Source: Candidatus Odyssella thessalonicensis L13 (GTDB lineage: Bacteria > Pseudomonadota > Alphaproteobacteria > Paracaedibacterales > Paracaedibacteraceae). From it: a stretch of 64,000 nt of DNA. The notes below the pieces were generated by a model. It did no database searches. It was not told the DNA's origin and was given only the letters and a program-made list of their open reading frames with translations. Positions within the stretch are counted from its first letter, which is position 1. Each line of letters starts with the position of its first letter. A program made the position numbers and the translations under genes. The stretch spans positions 7,501 to 71,500 of the forward strand of contig NZ_AEWF01000006.1 of NCBI RefSeq assembly GCF_000190415.1, written 5' to 3'. Positions 27,999 to 36,973 of the stretch are shown here, piece by piece.

Positions 27999-29774
27999 AT
28001 GTATAAGCATTTCCTTCTCTCTGCATCCTATTTTCTTTTATCTCTGCCGCTGCAGGCCATGGAAAAGGATGATTCTTCTAATTCTCCTTCTAAAGAAATA
28101 ACGTCCTCAATATCATCATCACAGGTCATTAACAGGGAACCGTTGATGGTTGAGACTATGGTTCCCTCCCAATTTAGAACTGGAAAGGATTTGTGGGAGC
28201 AATCTAAGGAAGTTTTCAAATCCAATGTTCTGGATCAAACGCCGCCTATGCAAGAATGGTTTAGGGGACTATTAAGGACTTATGGAAGTCTTGAAGAAAT
28301 GGCATCTAAGCGCTTATTATGTGTACCTGTTCAGTTTATAAATGAAAAGGCTATCCCTGGACTATCCTTAGAATTTATAATTCAACCTGATAATTTTGCT
28401 CCTTATCAACTTCTTCATGCATTCAATGAAGCCATATTCCATATCCGAGATCTTATGGTACAGCTTCATGATAAGGCTTTATATGTTAGAAGAGATCTGG
28501 AAACTTTGAGTAAAATCATGCGAGACATTTTATGCTTTTTTAAGCAAGCAGAGACCCTCGCAAAAGACTGCTTTGGCGTAGATTGCGCACCTTATGACCG
28601 CACAAAAGTACTGGAGGAACTTTTGACGCCTCACTATACCTCTGCCTCTCTGATAACGAGTGAGATAAATAAATATAGTGATTATGTTATCCAATATCAT
28701 GACAGCAAAATAGGAATCTATGAGTACATAAATTTCTACTCAAGATTATATTATATTCTCTTCCAAAATCATTTATGCCTTATTCACGCTCATTTAGATG
28801 AATCCAAGAATAAGACCACGATTAAATTACTGAATCGTCCTTTGCCCAAGGGAACGCTCACTCAAGAATATAATCTTATCCATAATAGCTTGCCTTCTTT
28901 AGATAGGCTACGCCAGTTTGAACCTTCTACGAGCGTTGCTGAAGCAACAACACAGCGTCAGAAGTCAAAGCGGGAGCGGCGGAAAAGGAAAAAGCACTTA
29001 TTTGAACAGAGGAAGGCACTGGCCATTAGCTCAGTCGCCCAGACAGCAGAGCAAAGTTCAGCTGAGATCCCCCCTTCTATGTTCGAGGTGAACCTATCTC
29101 CTAGCGCTATCATTGAGCCAGAGCCGTTAGCATCCAACCTTAAGAATGAACGCATTGATCCTCTGCAGCCTGAAAAAATGGCGGATGAAGCAGCCCTCGT
29201 GTCTCCTTTACCGATTACAGAGAAAGTTGGAGAAGCTGGGCAAGCTTCGGCAGCGAATGCAGAATTAGAAGAGGAAGAGGAAGAGGAAGAAGAAGCTAAC
29301 GAAGTGGTAGCAAGAAAGGCAGAAGCTGAGGAGGCTCCAGCAGTAAGAGAGAAAGAAGAAACGGCGGATGCTTTCGCCATTAAAGAAGTTGCTTTTAAGA
29401 ATACGGCTCAAAGTAAGCCAAGCCTGCCGCGTCCGAACGCTACTCCTCGAGAAGTGCAAAAACTTATCACCCTGGAAAAAGTATTAGCTGAGCACGACGG
29501 CGGCGCCTATGCCGGCATGCCCACCCGCCAATTCTTAAGTTTGGCGCAAGCTCTCAATAAACTTGGCTATTTTAAATCTTTTAGTGCCAACAAAAAGGAA
29601 GTCATCGTAAATACTCATCCTCTCGCTGCCCAACCTACCGGCTGTAAGGGAGTGTTTCATACCGGGCATGTATCCGGCAAAAATAAAGGCTTATCTCAAA
29701 AAACTGCAAAAACTTTTAATGATCTGATTAAGAGGTTTAATCCAGATGGTTCTAAGGATAAGGATAAACTCTAG
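27999..29774 (+). CDS. Exported two-part protein with acidic linker and compact C-terminal domain
   Basis: From the ATG at 27999 (signal MYKHFLLSASYFLLSLPLQA before MEK) the product has 591 residues. Residues 70-320 are helical. A basic patch (QKSKRERRKRKK) is followed by a long low-complexity region ending in an uninterrupted Glu run near 430-437. The last 110 residues form a separate basic domain (LEKVLAEHDGGAYAG, then GVFHTGHVSGKNKGL and NDLIKRF). This shape, a carrier followed by a small basic tip with conserved-looking His, Gly and Lys, resembles polymorphic toxin or nucleic-acid-acting tips, but I do not recognise the family. An upstream ATG at 27957 is possible. Confidence 0.7.
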   Translation: MYKHFLLSASYFLLSLPLQAMEKDDSSNSPSKEITSSISSSQVINREPLMVETMVPSQFRTGKDLWEQSKEVFKSNVLDQTPPMQEWFRGLLRTYGSLEEMASKRLLCVPVQFINEKAIPGLSLEFIIQPDNFAPYQLLHAFNEAIFHIRDLMVQLHDKALYVRRDLETLSKIMRDILCFFKQAETLAKDCFGVDCAPYDRTKVLEELLTPHYTSASLITSEINKYSDYVIQYHDSKIGIYEYINFYSRLYYILFQNHLCLIHAHLDESKNKTTIKLLNRPLPKGTLTQEYNLIHNSLPSLDRLRQFEPSTSVAEATTQRQKSKRERRKRKKHLFEQRKALAISSVAQTAEQSSAEIPPSMFEVNLSPSAIIEPEPLASNLKNERIDPLQPEKMADEAALVSPLPITEKVGEAGQASAANAELEEEEEEEEEANEVVARKAEAEEAPAVREKEETADAFAIKEVAFKNTAQSKPSLPRPNATPREVQKLITLEKVLAEHDGGAYAGMPTRQFLSLAQALNKLGYFKSFSANKKEVIVNTHPLAAQPTGCKGVFHTGHVSGKNKGLSQKTAKTFNDLIKRFNPDGSKDKDKL

Positions 29775-30017
29775 TTTAAGCTAAGGATTGGGCAACCCTT
29801 AGAGGGCTAGGTATTTAACCTACCCCTCCAACAAACAATCTTAATAGCTGCATTTGCTTTCTATAGAAAGCATTTCCTTTTCTATCCGTGCAAAGAGGAA
29901 CAAAACTCTTTAAAATAAGCGGAAATGATTTTTAAGGAAATCATTTCTCTTGTTTTACTTTCTTATTTCTGACAAAATCATTTTATAAAGCGCTAAATGA
30001 CTTCTATAGCACTCAAA

Positions 30018-30266
30018 ATGTTCTACATTACAGACACCCAATCTTTGGGCCAACAACTTAAGCTTCTGCGCAAGCAAACTCGCCTAAGTCAAGGTGATCT
30101 TGCTTTACGGGCGGGATTGAGCCGGACAGCCATCCAAGCCATTGAAAAAGGCAAAGAAACCTATCAGCTCGACACGCTGCTAAAGGTGTTACAAATCTTG
30201 AACGTGAGAATGGGAATTGATCATCCTTTATTAAAGGCAAACGTTGATGCGAAACTTACTGATTAA
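30018..30266 (+). CDS. hipB: HipB-like XRE antitoxin/repressor
   Basis: From the ATG at 30018 (MFYITDTQSLGQQL) the product has 82 residues and consists of one XRE-type helix-turn-helix: LKLLRKQTRLSQGDLALRAG, then LSRTAIQAIEKGKETYQLDTLLKVLQ. It would bind operators upstream of its own operon. It overlaps the next gene by 20 bases, which is typical of hipB-hipA type operons. The frame can be extended to 29997. Which of the three products neutralises the toxin cannot be told from this gene alone. Confidence 0.88.
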   Translation: MFYITDTQSLGQQLKLLRKQTRLSQGDLALRAGLSRTAIQAIEKGKETYQLDTLLKVLQILNVRMGIDHPLLKANVDAKLTD

Positions 30267-30567
30267 GTATCAAGGGACTCCTTGCGGCATTTTAACAGAA
30301 CTCGACGATAGCAAAGGCTATCAATTTTGTTATTTGCCTGATTATAACGGTCCTAAAATATCTTTAACGCTGCCCCTTCAGACCTCGCCCTACACTTTTA
30401 CCACTTTCCCGGCCTTCTTTGATGGACTGCTGCCTGAAGGGATTCAGCTAGAAGCCCTGTTACGCCAGCGCAAGATTGATCAGCATGATTATATGGCACA
30501 ATTAGCCATCGTCGGTGAAGACTTAATAGGTGCTGTAACCGCCCATCCTCTGCCGGAGGCTCCTTAA
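30247..30567 (+). CDS. hipS: HipS-like small antitoxin (HipA N-terminal-domain homologue)
   Basis: A 106-residue protein equal to the N-terminal subdomain of HipA as a free-standing gene. It has the strand LLIKYQGTPCGILTE and the block FPAFFDGLLPEGIQLEALLRQ typical of the HipA N domain, and ends with GEDLIGAVTAHPLP. In the E. coli O127 HipBST system this small protein is the antitoxin for HipT (established knowledge). The ATG at 30247 overlaps hipB, and the stop overlaps the next ATG in TAATG, so the three genes are translationally linked. A TTG at 30244 is a less likely start. Confidence 0.85.
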   Translation: MRNLLIKYQGTPCGILTELDDSKGYQFCYLPDYNGPKISLTLPLQTSPYTFTTFPAFFDGLLPEGIQLEALLRQRKIDQHDYMAQLAIVGEDLIGAVTAHPLPEAP

Positions 30568-31514
30568 TGCGCCGCTGCCCTATCACTTATGAGGAGCTGA
30601 GTAAGGAAGAAGATTCTTATAGCCAAAAAGGCCTTCGCCTTTTATCACGCCAACTAACGGATTTAGCACCTTTTCCCTATTCGCAAGCTGAACAACTAGA
30701 ACAAGCCAAGATGATGGCGGCAAAACTCTCCATTCAGGGCGTCCAACCTAAAATTAGTGCGACCCTCAACAGCAAAAAACAACAATTTGAAATTACTGAG
30801 CTTGGCGGCACCTTTATAATTAAGCCCCAGAATTTTATGTGGCCGCATCTGCCAGAAAATGAAGATTTAACCATGCGCCTGGCCGCAACGGTGGGAATTG
30901 ATGTCCCCCTGCATGGCCTAATTTATTGCAAAGACGGATCATTGAGTTATTGGATCCGCCGCTTTGATCGTCCCTCGCTGAAATCACCGCTCAAGCATAA
31001 GCTGCCAGTGGAAGATTTTGCTCAGCTGTCGGGCGCCACTCGTGACACTAAATATCGCAGCACCATGGAAAAAGTTGCCAAGATTATAGAGGAGTTCTGT
31101 ACTTTTCCTGCCCTTGAAAAGGAAAAGCTTTTTAGACTAACTCTCTTCAATTTCTTGGTGGGAAACGAGGATATGCACCTTAAGAATTTTTCCTTAATTA
31201 CCGTAGATAATATCATTTCTCTGTCGCCAGCGTATGATTTACTCAATACAACAGTGGCGATGCAGAATGGAGCTATTGAAGAAATTGCGCTGCCGATAAA
31301 CGGCAAGAAAAATAAAATAATACGCCATGATTTCATTGACTATTTTGGCCAACAACGGCTAGGACTTCACCGTAATACGGTAACTTCCATTTTAAAGGAT
31401 ATGGAGCAGCAGCTGGACCATTGGCAGCATCTCATTCGCATAAGTTTCTTGCCTGCCCCCTTTATAACTGCTTACCAAGAGCTAGTTGCCAGCCGTAGCC
31501 AAGTCGTTTTCTAG
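30567..31514 (+). CDS. hipT: HipT-like serine/threonine kinase toxin
   Basis: A 315-residue kinase corresponding to HipA without its N-terminal subdomain. The Gly-rich loop is SIQGVQPK (residues 55-62). GGTFIIKPQNF holds the ATP Lys, FNFLVGNEDMHLKNFSL (about 194-210) the catalytic Asp, and LSPAYDLLNT the metal-binding Asp. HipT phosphorylates tRNA synthetases (TrpS in E. coli). The E. coli loop has two autophosphorylated serines (S-I-S); here the second is Gln, so regulation by autophosphorylation may be simplified. Third gene of hipBST, coupled through TAATG. Confidence 0.88.
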   Translation: MRRCPITYEELSKEEDSYSQKGLRLLSRQLTDLAPFPYSQAEQLEQAKMMAAKLSIQGVQPKISATLNSKKQQFEITELGGTFIIKPQNFMWPHLPENEDLTMRLAATVGIDVPLHGLIYCKDGSLSYWIRRFDRPSLKSPLKHKLPVEDFAQLSGATRDTKYRSTMEKVAKIIEEFCTFPALEKEKLFRLTLFNFLVGNEDMHLKNFSLITVDNIISLSPAYDLLNTTVAMQNGAIEEIALPINGKKNKIIRHDFIDYFGQQRLGLHRNTVTSILKDMEQQLDHWQHLIRISFLPAPFITAYQELVASRSQVVF

Positions 31515-31540
31515 CTATATTTATAAGTTTGTATAGGAAA

Positions 31541-32767
31541 CTAAGCCTGATGCTGCGATGAGAGATAATGCTCCTTAAAGAACTTGCCCATAGTTAACAT
31601 ATTCAAGCGGCAAAAATCTTGGTTCAGTTGAAGAAACTTCTCTTTATCTATTCTTTGGGCACACAACATATCACATAACTGTTGTTGTCCCTCTAAAGAG
31701 CCGCTTAGAGCCAGCTCTATAAGCTTATTCAGGGTCAGAGTCTGGGTACTAAAAGCATCTTTATAATAAAAGCTATTCCTGATAAATAGGGCAGGTGTTT
31801 TTCCTTGCAGCGCATCTTCCTCAAGACGCTGTTGAGCAAACTGCGAGAGAGTAGAAATTATAGGGAGATCAATTAGAGCATAAATAGCTAACTGGCAGTA
31901 CATATTTCCATGGCGTCCCCAAAAATCAATTGCCTCAAAACGCTCTTCAACACTTAAATTCTGGCTGGCAGATCGATCGGAGAGTAGGTAGTACAAATGA
32001 TAGGCTAAAAATAGATCCCTCTTTCGTCCTTTCATATAGGTAAGGATAGGTTCAGCTTTGCCCTTATCTTGCCCCCATGAAGCTTTATCGAGAAATTCAT
32101 GAATATTATTTAATTGGTTCGGCGTATTCTGGCTTTTATAGCTAGCAATTAATTGTAAAAGCACCCCCTGAGATTGATCCTGATTTTTCAACTGTGGCAA
32201 CTGTGAAGAAAACTCAGGAAGCTGACTTATAAGTTCTTTAAAAGTTTTTAAGTAACCAAGGTTTGTTTCCAAATAAGAAAAAGAGAAGTCTTGGGATTTG
32301 GCTGCCAATTCACGTGTCTTTTTCAAAATGGCTACCGCCTCAGGTTCGGGATGAGCGGGGAGGATAGCTCCAAATATAGAATAAAAAATGCTGCCAACAA
32401 AATTTAGTGTCGGAGTGAATAAAGAATCGGTGCCTTTGGGGTCTTTTTGGGCATCTTTTATTGTGACGTGAATCTGATTTCTGAGGGCATTGATAGCTTG
32501 AAGGTAGGGATGGACAACCGATAGGTCCAGACTTCCTGCATAACTAATAAAGGGGTAGTGTAGTTTAAACACGTGAGGCCTGTTTTCTGTCCAGCAGTCC
32601 TGTTGATAAGTGCAGGTAGCCGCAAGTTTGATGCAGGATGCTTCATCGAGATGCGTATGAATCTTAGCTATAATTTCACTAGGCATTTCATTCAATGGTG
32701 ATTGAAAGCCAGGTTCCTGCGCTGTTAATTGCTTCAAGCAAAGTACCAAAAAGAAAAATTTTCTCAA
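31541..32767 (-). CDS. Exported F-box-like protein
   Basis: A 408-residue protein with an N-terminal signal sequence (MRKFFFLVLCLKQLTA before QEP) followed at about residues 26-53 by an F-box-like helix set, LNEMPSEIIAKIHTHLDEAS then CIKLAATC. Key features are the MP-x-E start, the paired hydrophobics and the closing LAxTC. The remaining 350 residues are helical and unassigned. F-boxes dock substrates to the eukaryotic SKP1-cullin ubiquitin ligase and in bacteria are known from effectors. It is a single gene convergent with hipT. It shares layout but little sequence with the gene at 58686-59681. Confidence 0.72.
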   Translation of the reverse strand: MRKFFFLVLCLKQLTAQEPGFQSPLNEMPSEIIAKIHTHLDEASCIKLAATCTYQQDCWTENRPHVFKLHYPFISYAGSLDLSVVHPYLQAINALRNQIHVTIKDAQKDPKGTDSLFTPTLNFVGSIFYSIFGAILPAHPEPEAVAILKKTRELAAKSQDFSFSYLETNLGYLKTFKELISQLPEFSSQLPQLKNQDQSQGVLLQLIASYKSQNTPNQLNNIHEFLDKASWGQDKGKAEPILTYMKGRKRDLFLAYHLYYLLSDRSASQNLSVEERFEAIDFWGRHGNMYCQLAIYALIDLPIISTLSQFAQQRLEEDALQGKTPALFIRNSFYYKDAFSTQTLTLNKLIELALSGSLEGQQQLCDMLCAQRIDKEKFLQLNQDFCRLNMLTMGKFFKEHYLSSQHQA

Positions 32768-32852
32768 TTTCGTTCCCCCTTAACCAAATATTAGAAATTT
32801 ACTTACATTATACTGTATGGTTTCTCTGTTTTATAAATTCAAGGATATTGTG

Positions 32853-33968
32853 ATGAATTTAAAAATATTTTTCTCTATTTTACTATTAATCTCTGAAGTG
32901 CCAGCGACACAGGGAGCTAACTTTGGTGAAGGAAAAATCAAATCTAAGGTCATTGAGAAGTATAAGCCCAAAGTAACCTTAGAACAACTGCCTGAGGAGA
33001 ATAGAGAATATTCTGACCAGCCTTTAGCGCGGCCTTTGGTGGATATGATTGTTATCACCTATCAAGACGACAAATCTCAGATTATTAATCAGCAAGAAAT
33101 CCCCGTGAAGACAATCAGTGAAGCCGACAGCGAGCGCGTTCGTAAGTTTGTCAGTGCTGTTTTAAAGGATAAAGAGATATCTGCACGCGACAAAAAGAAT
33201 TTTATTAAAGAGCTGAACCAAATAAAAGAATCAGGTGGTGTATTTAAACCCTGGCAAAGCCCGACCTTTATGCGCCTGCTTATGGAAAATATCTTTTCAG
33301 GTATGGTGGGAACAGCTGCGGGAAAAGTTGTAGGGTGTGTGAGACCAACTTTAGAAAAGACAGATCAGGCCATTAGAGGCTTATTTTCTGTCTTATCCGG
33401 CAGTTCAGACTTCCACTTTTTCCAGGGCACGTTAGAAGATACCACTCAGTTTCTTCAGGGTATCGGCTTGAGCTATCAAAATCAAAACGCATACAGCTTA
33501 AATGATTTAGGGCAGCTGGTGTTAACAACTTGTCCAGGTATTGCCTCAGCGCCAGTATTAGCAGATTGGCTCGTGGCTCGTCCCTCGTCAAAGCCGGCAC
33601 GGATTGCTGCGTTATATGATCAGCATCTAACAAATTATGGACAAAGTTCAACTTGGATTGCAACTAAAGTTATGGCAACAAATGCAGCAATTATTTTGGT
33701 TCCAACAGTTACTTCCCTGATCACAGCCAAGTTAACGGCCCTAGAAGAGGGACCAGAACAAAGTCAACTGCTTGCTGTCGCTATTCCGTTAGCTGCCTCG
33801 TCAGTCATGGGTGCGGTCGCGCGCAAAGGCGTAGAGGATTACAGGACGCAAGCACTTAATATTGCGAACATCGTGGTCAAGCAAGGCTTATATCTGGGCA
33901 ACAGATTCAATAACTGGCTTAACAATCAGTTACAAATTGCCGCTGAAGATGGAGAATTTGTTGGCTGA
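32853..33968 (+). CDS. Exported protein of unknown function
   Basis: From the ATG at 32853 (signal MNLKIFFSILLLISEVPATQG before ANF) the product has 371 residues. The first third is charged and helical (residues 20-135). The rest contains several moderately hydrophobic helices (NIFSGMVGTAAGKVVGCV; MATNAAIILVPTVTSLITA; LLAVAIPLAASSVMGAVA), so it may insert in a membrane. It is divergent from the F-box gene. An earlier ATG at 32817 lacks a signal sequence at its start. No family is recognised. Confidence 0.65.
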   Translation: MNLKIFFSILLLISEVPATQGANFGEGKIKSKVIEKYKPKVTLEQLPEENREYSDQPLARPLVDMIVITYQDDKSQIINQQEIPVKTISEADSERVRKFVSAVLKDKEISARDKKNFIKELNQIKESGGVFKPWQSPTFMRLLMENIFSGMVGTAAGKVVGCVRPTLEKTDQAIRGLFSVLSGSSDFHFFQGTLEDTTQFLQGIGLSYQNQNAYSLNDLGQLVLTTCPGIASAPVLADWLVARPSSKPARIAALYDQHLTNYGQSSTWIATKVMATNAAIILVPTVTSLITAKLTALEEGPEQSQLLAVAIPLAASSVMGAVARKGVEDYRTQALNIANIVVKQGLYLGNRFNNWLNNQLQIAAEDGEFVG

Positions 33969-34019
33969 TCTACTCTGAAACACCAACTCTTACTTCCCAA
34001 GCAACGCGCAGCTTAGAGC

Positions 34020-36014
34020 TCAACCAGGGGCCGGATGCCAAGGCCGTTGAGGAGGGGAATATAATTCCGGGGCCGCAGTCTCGCTTAAGCGAAGCAAAGC
34101 CCCCTGCCCCCTTGCAAGGTAGGAGCGATCAAGAATGATATCCACTCGATCTTCATAAGAGATCGGCACATAACGGCTAGAGACGATAATTTGCGCTTGC
34201 TGACAAAGCTGTGCATGCTTGGCAAAGGAGAAGCGTTCATTAAGCAGAACAATAGTCTTATTGGCAATTTGCAGTTGTGTGGTCTCTCCCGGCACCATCT
34301 CTAATTGCTTGAGTCCTAACTGTCTTAAAAGGATCTCTTCAGCAAAACTATTATGGCGGACATTAGCAAAAGTCGACAGCGTCTTACCATCATACCAATA
34401 TATTAATGCTTCTGACGACACCCATATAAAAGAGGATGGCTTAACCCACAAAAAAGCAACCGCAACAACGCACGGCAATATGCCCAGGAACCGAATTTTG
34501 GTCCGCCACAGGCACAGCCATAGTCCTCCAAAGGCGATAAGCCAGATAAAAGCTTCTGGAGGCTTAGCTAACTGAATAGCTGCCCCCGGTAAGGTGGCTG
34601 TCCAAGTCGCAACCTTAGTCATCAGCTTAATCGCCTGTCCTAGAATAGAAAACAGGATACTCGCCTGACCAAAAATTAAGCTAATGACCCCGAGCAGAAG
34701 CAGAGGCATAATGACAAATCCCATTAAGGGGATGGCACACAAGTTACCTAAAATTGCCTGCAAAGAAATGCGATTAAAGATATACAGGGTAATGGGCAGC
34801 GTTGCCAACGTCGCAATCACCGTCGAGGCCACAATGCCGCTTAAATAGACCACAATATGGCGCCAACCTCGCCCCTGATAGGCCCACTCTTTAAGGGGGG
34901 CCCATCCACTCTCGTAAGCGGCAATCAACGCCATAACGGCAGCAAAGGATAAAGCAAAGCTGGCCGACAATAAATTCTCCGGTTGTATAAGCAAGATGAC
35001 AATGGCGGCCAGAGCCAACGTTCGCATTGATATTGCCTTACGATCGACCAGGATCCCCAAAAGAACAATTGCCACCATCACAAAGGCCCGCATCGCAGGC
35101 ACGCCTAGACCCGACAGGAATAGATACCCGATAAGAAACGGGAAAGTTATAATGCTCGCGATTTTTTTCAGATTATAGTGCTCAGCCAGCCTCATGCTCA
35201 AGCTTAAGCCACGGCGAAAAATCATAAAGATCAGCCCTGCAATCATACTTAAATGCAACCCTGAGATTGCCAGCACATGGGCAATACCAGCATCTGCATA
35301 AGCTTGGCGGACCCTTTCCGGGATTTGTCCTCTCTCCCCAGTGACTAAGGCGGCAGCAATGGCCCCTGCTTCCCCCGGAAGCGCCTTAAATAGGGCCTGA
35401 GTAATCTGAGAGCGCGCCGCATGAATAAAATCTGAGGCGGAGGAAGTTGAGTCTAGGATAACAACCTCATTCATGCGACCGGTAGCAGAAAGGCCCTTAA
35501 AAAAGGCCGCCCGACCAAAATCATATCCATCTTCTAATACAGGCGGTGAGAACGGCAATAAAGTTGAACGGAAGCGAATTTTATAGCCCACAGCCAACGG
35601 CACTTTGCCATTATCGCTTAGGCGAACAAGGCGACCATCTTGCAGGGCAACCCACCACCGTTGCCGATCTTTACGATATTCAACATTCGTAATTATGCCA
35701 GAAAATTCGCCCTTAATTTTGCCAGACAGGGGCTGTACACCTGTAATATGGGTTAAATACCAAGTCTTGGAATGAATGGCGGCGGCTCCTAAGCTAATAC
35801 TTAAGGCAATTCCAGCAGGCAACCTAGCGACATTAAAGTGGCGACTCCAATTCCACGCCAGCCCGCTTAGAAGCAATATGAACAGGGTGACCCATAACGG
35901 TGGTTCAGTTGCCAAGGAGAGATAGACCATAATCCCTAGCCCCATTCCCGCGGGAAACCATAAAAAAAGCCGACTGGTTTCCTGGAGAACTAAGTCTTTG
36001 ATAGAACTGGCCAT
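34020..36014 (-). CDS. comEC: ComEC/Rec2 family DNA-uptake channel
   Basis: From the ATG at 36014 (MASSIKDLVLQETSRLFLW) the product has 664 residues. N-terminal membrane helices and an OB-like soluble part (around GEFSGIITNVEYRKDRQRWW) come first, then the competence membrane domain beginning HVLAISGLHLSMIAGL with seven or more helices. The C-terminal soluble part is short and lacks the metallo-beta-lactamase HxDxDH motif, as in most alphaproteobacterial homologues. ComEC moves single-stranded DNA across the inner membrane. No other competence genes are in the window. The protein looks intact, not decayed. Confidence 0.93.
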   Translation of the reverse strand: MASSIKDLVLQETSRLFLWFPAGMGLGIMVYLSLATEPPLWVTLFILLLSGLAWNWSRHFNVARLPAGIALSISLGAAAIHSKTWYLTHITGVQPLSGKIKGEFSGIITNVEYRKDRQRWWVALQDGRLVRLSDNGKVPLAVGYKIRFRSTLLPFSPPVLEDGYDFGRAAFFKGLSATGRMNEVVILDSTSSASDFIHAARSQITQALFKALPGEAGAIAAALVTGERGQIPERVRQAYADAGIAHVLAISGLHLSMIAGLIFMIFRRGLSLSMRLAEHYNLKKIASIITFPFLIGYLFLSGLGVPAMRAFVMVAIVLLGILVDRKAISMRTLALAAIVILLIQPENLLSASFALSFAAVMALIAAYESGWAPLKEWAYQGRGWRHIVVYLSGIVASTVIATLATLPITLYIFNRISLQAILGNLCAIPLMGFVIMPLLLLGVISLIFGQASILFSILGQAIKLMTKVATWTATLPGAAIQLAKPPEAFIWLIAFGGLWLCLWRTKIRFLGILPCVVAVAFLWVKPSSFIWVSSEALIYWYDGKTLSTFANVRHNSFAEEILLRQLGLKQLEMVPGETTQLQIANKTIVLLNERFSFAKHAQLCQQAQIIVSSRYVPISYEDRVDIILDRSYLARGQGALLRLSETAAPELYSPPQRPWHPAPG

Positions 36015-36080
36015 CGAATTGTTTCCTATTTTTGTTTGTGCTAATCTATCACGACAACCTTGCAAGCGTAAGAGGAATCC

Positions 36081-36536
36081 ATGACACTAGAACGTTTCAC
36101 CATTGTGCCCTCTGTTTACTTAGTCCTCTTAAAGGATAATAAAACTGTTCTGGGAGTACGCAAGAACACGCCGTGGATGAACAATCATTATGGTCTGATT
36201 TCTGGTCATGTTGAAAAAGGTGAAACCCCAGAGGTAGCAATTATCCGCGAGGCTTACGAGGAAGCAGGAATTACTGTCTGCGCTGACCATCTTGAGTTAT
36301 CCCTTATCATGTACCGTCAGCAAGGCCGCACTAATATTGATTTCTTTTTCGTCAGTCGACAGTGGCAAGGGGAGATCGAAAATCGTGAACCTGAAAAACT
36401 AGGAGACTGGGAGTGGATCGATCTAAAAAGCCCACCTGCCAATACGATTCACTATTTGACTGTTGCCCTGGACCATATTGCTGCGGGCGCCCCTTTACAA
36501 TGCCTTAACTATAGAGAGGGGACCACCTCCCTATAG
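36081..36536 (+). CDS. Nudix hydrolase
   Basis: A 151-residue protein with a complete Nudix box, GHVEKGETPEVAIIREAYEE followed by AGI, which binds the metal and positions the diphosphate. It opens with a VPSVYLVLLKDNKTVLGVRK strand and has MNNHYGLISG before the box, the pattern of small Nudix enzymes that clean up nucleoside diphosphate derivatives. The substrate cannot be predicted. It is divergent from comEC with a 66-base gap. A second, unrelated Nudix gene lies at 53401. Confidence 0.9.
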   Translation: MTLERFTIVPSVYLVLLKDNKTVLGVRKNTPWMNNHYGLISGHVEKGETPEVAIIREAYEEAGITVCADHLELSLIMYRQQGRTNIDFFFVSRQWQGEIENREPEKLGDWEWIDLKSPPANTIHYLTVALDHIAAGAPLQCLNYREGTTSL

Positions 36537-36641
36537 ATTGGGTGTCAGGCAATGCTGGCTTCAAACACAGACGATTAAAGATGTGATAACATTAAAAAAA
36601 TTCTTCCTTTTAGACTGCAAATACGCTACAAATTAAAGATA

Positions 36642-36655
36642 CCCGATTGATCGGG
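36642..36655. promoter_or_regulatory. Perfect short palindrome in the rpmI leader
   Basis: CCCGAT-TG-ATCGGG lies about 100 bases upstream of rpmI with no T tract after it, so it is not a terminator. L35-L20 operons are commonly autoregulated by L20 binding to leader RNA, so a leader structure is plausible. That link is inference. Confidence 0.35.
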
Positions 36656-36757
36656 ATAAATTGTGTCCAGGCGATGACAACCTTGCAGTTTAATGAGCAA
36701 ACCTTGTCGGGCATGCCGAAACACAAATAGTTAACCTTAATCATAAGAGAGTACAAA

Positions 36758-36955
36758 ATGCCCAAGATGAAAACAAAGAGCAGCGCTAAAAAGCGTTTCA
36801 AGCTCACAGCCTCTGGTAAGGTCAAGATGGGCCAGGCTGGTAAGCGTCACGGTATGCGTAAGCGTTCAAATAAGTTCATTCGTAATGCTCGCGGCACAGC
36901 GATTATGAGCGAAAGCTTCGCCAAAAAAGTTCGTACCTTTTATTTCCACGTCTAA
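36758..36955 (+). CDS. rpmI: 50S ribosomal protein L35
   Basis: A 65-residue basic protein with the L35 signature [20 protein letters not shown] and [19 protein letters not shown]. It is part of the large ribosomal subunit. The ATG at 36758 follows gagagt. It is co-transcribed with rplT, 18 bases downstream. The usual upstream infC and downstream pheST are not present, so the classical cluster is reduced to the two ribosomal genes. Confidence 0.98.
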   Translation: MPKMKTKSSAKKRFKLTASGKVKMGQAGKRHGMRKRSNKFIRNARGTAIMSESFAKKVRTFYFHV

Positions 36956-36973
36956 TTTTAGGGAGAACACATT

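Noticed and set aside
28958-29380. A 140-codon minus-strand frame with a poly-Ser run
   Set aside because: It is the mirror of the poly-Glu coding tract of the exported protein on the plus strand; low-complexity codons keep the opposite frame open.
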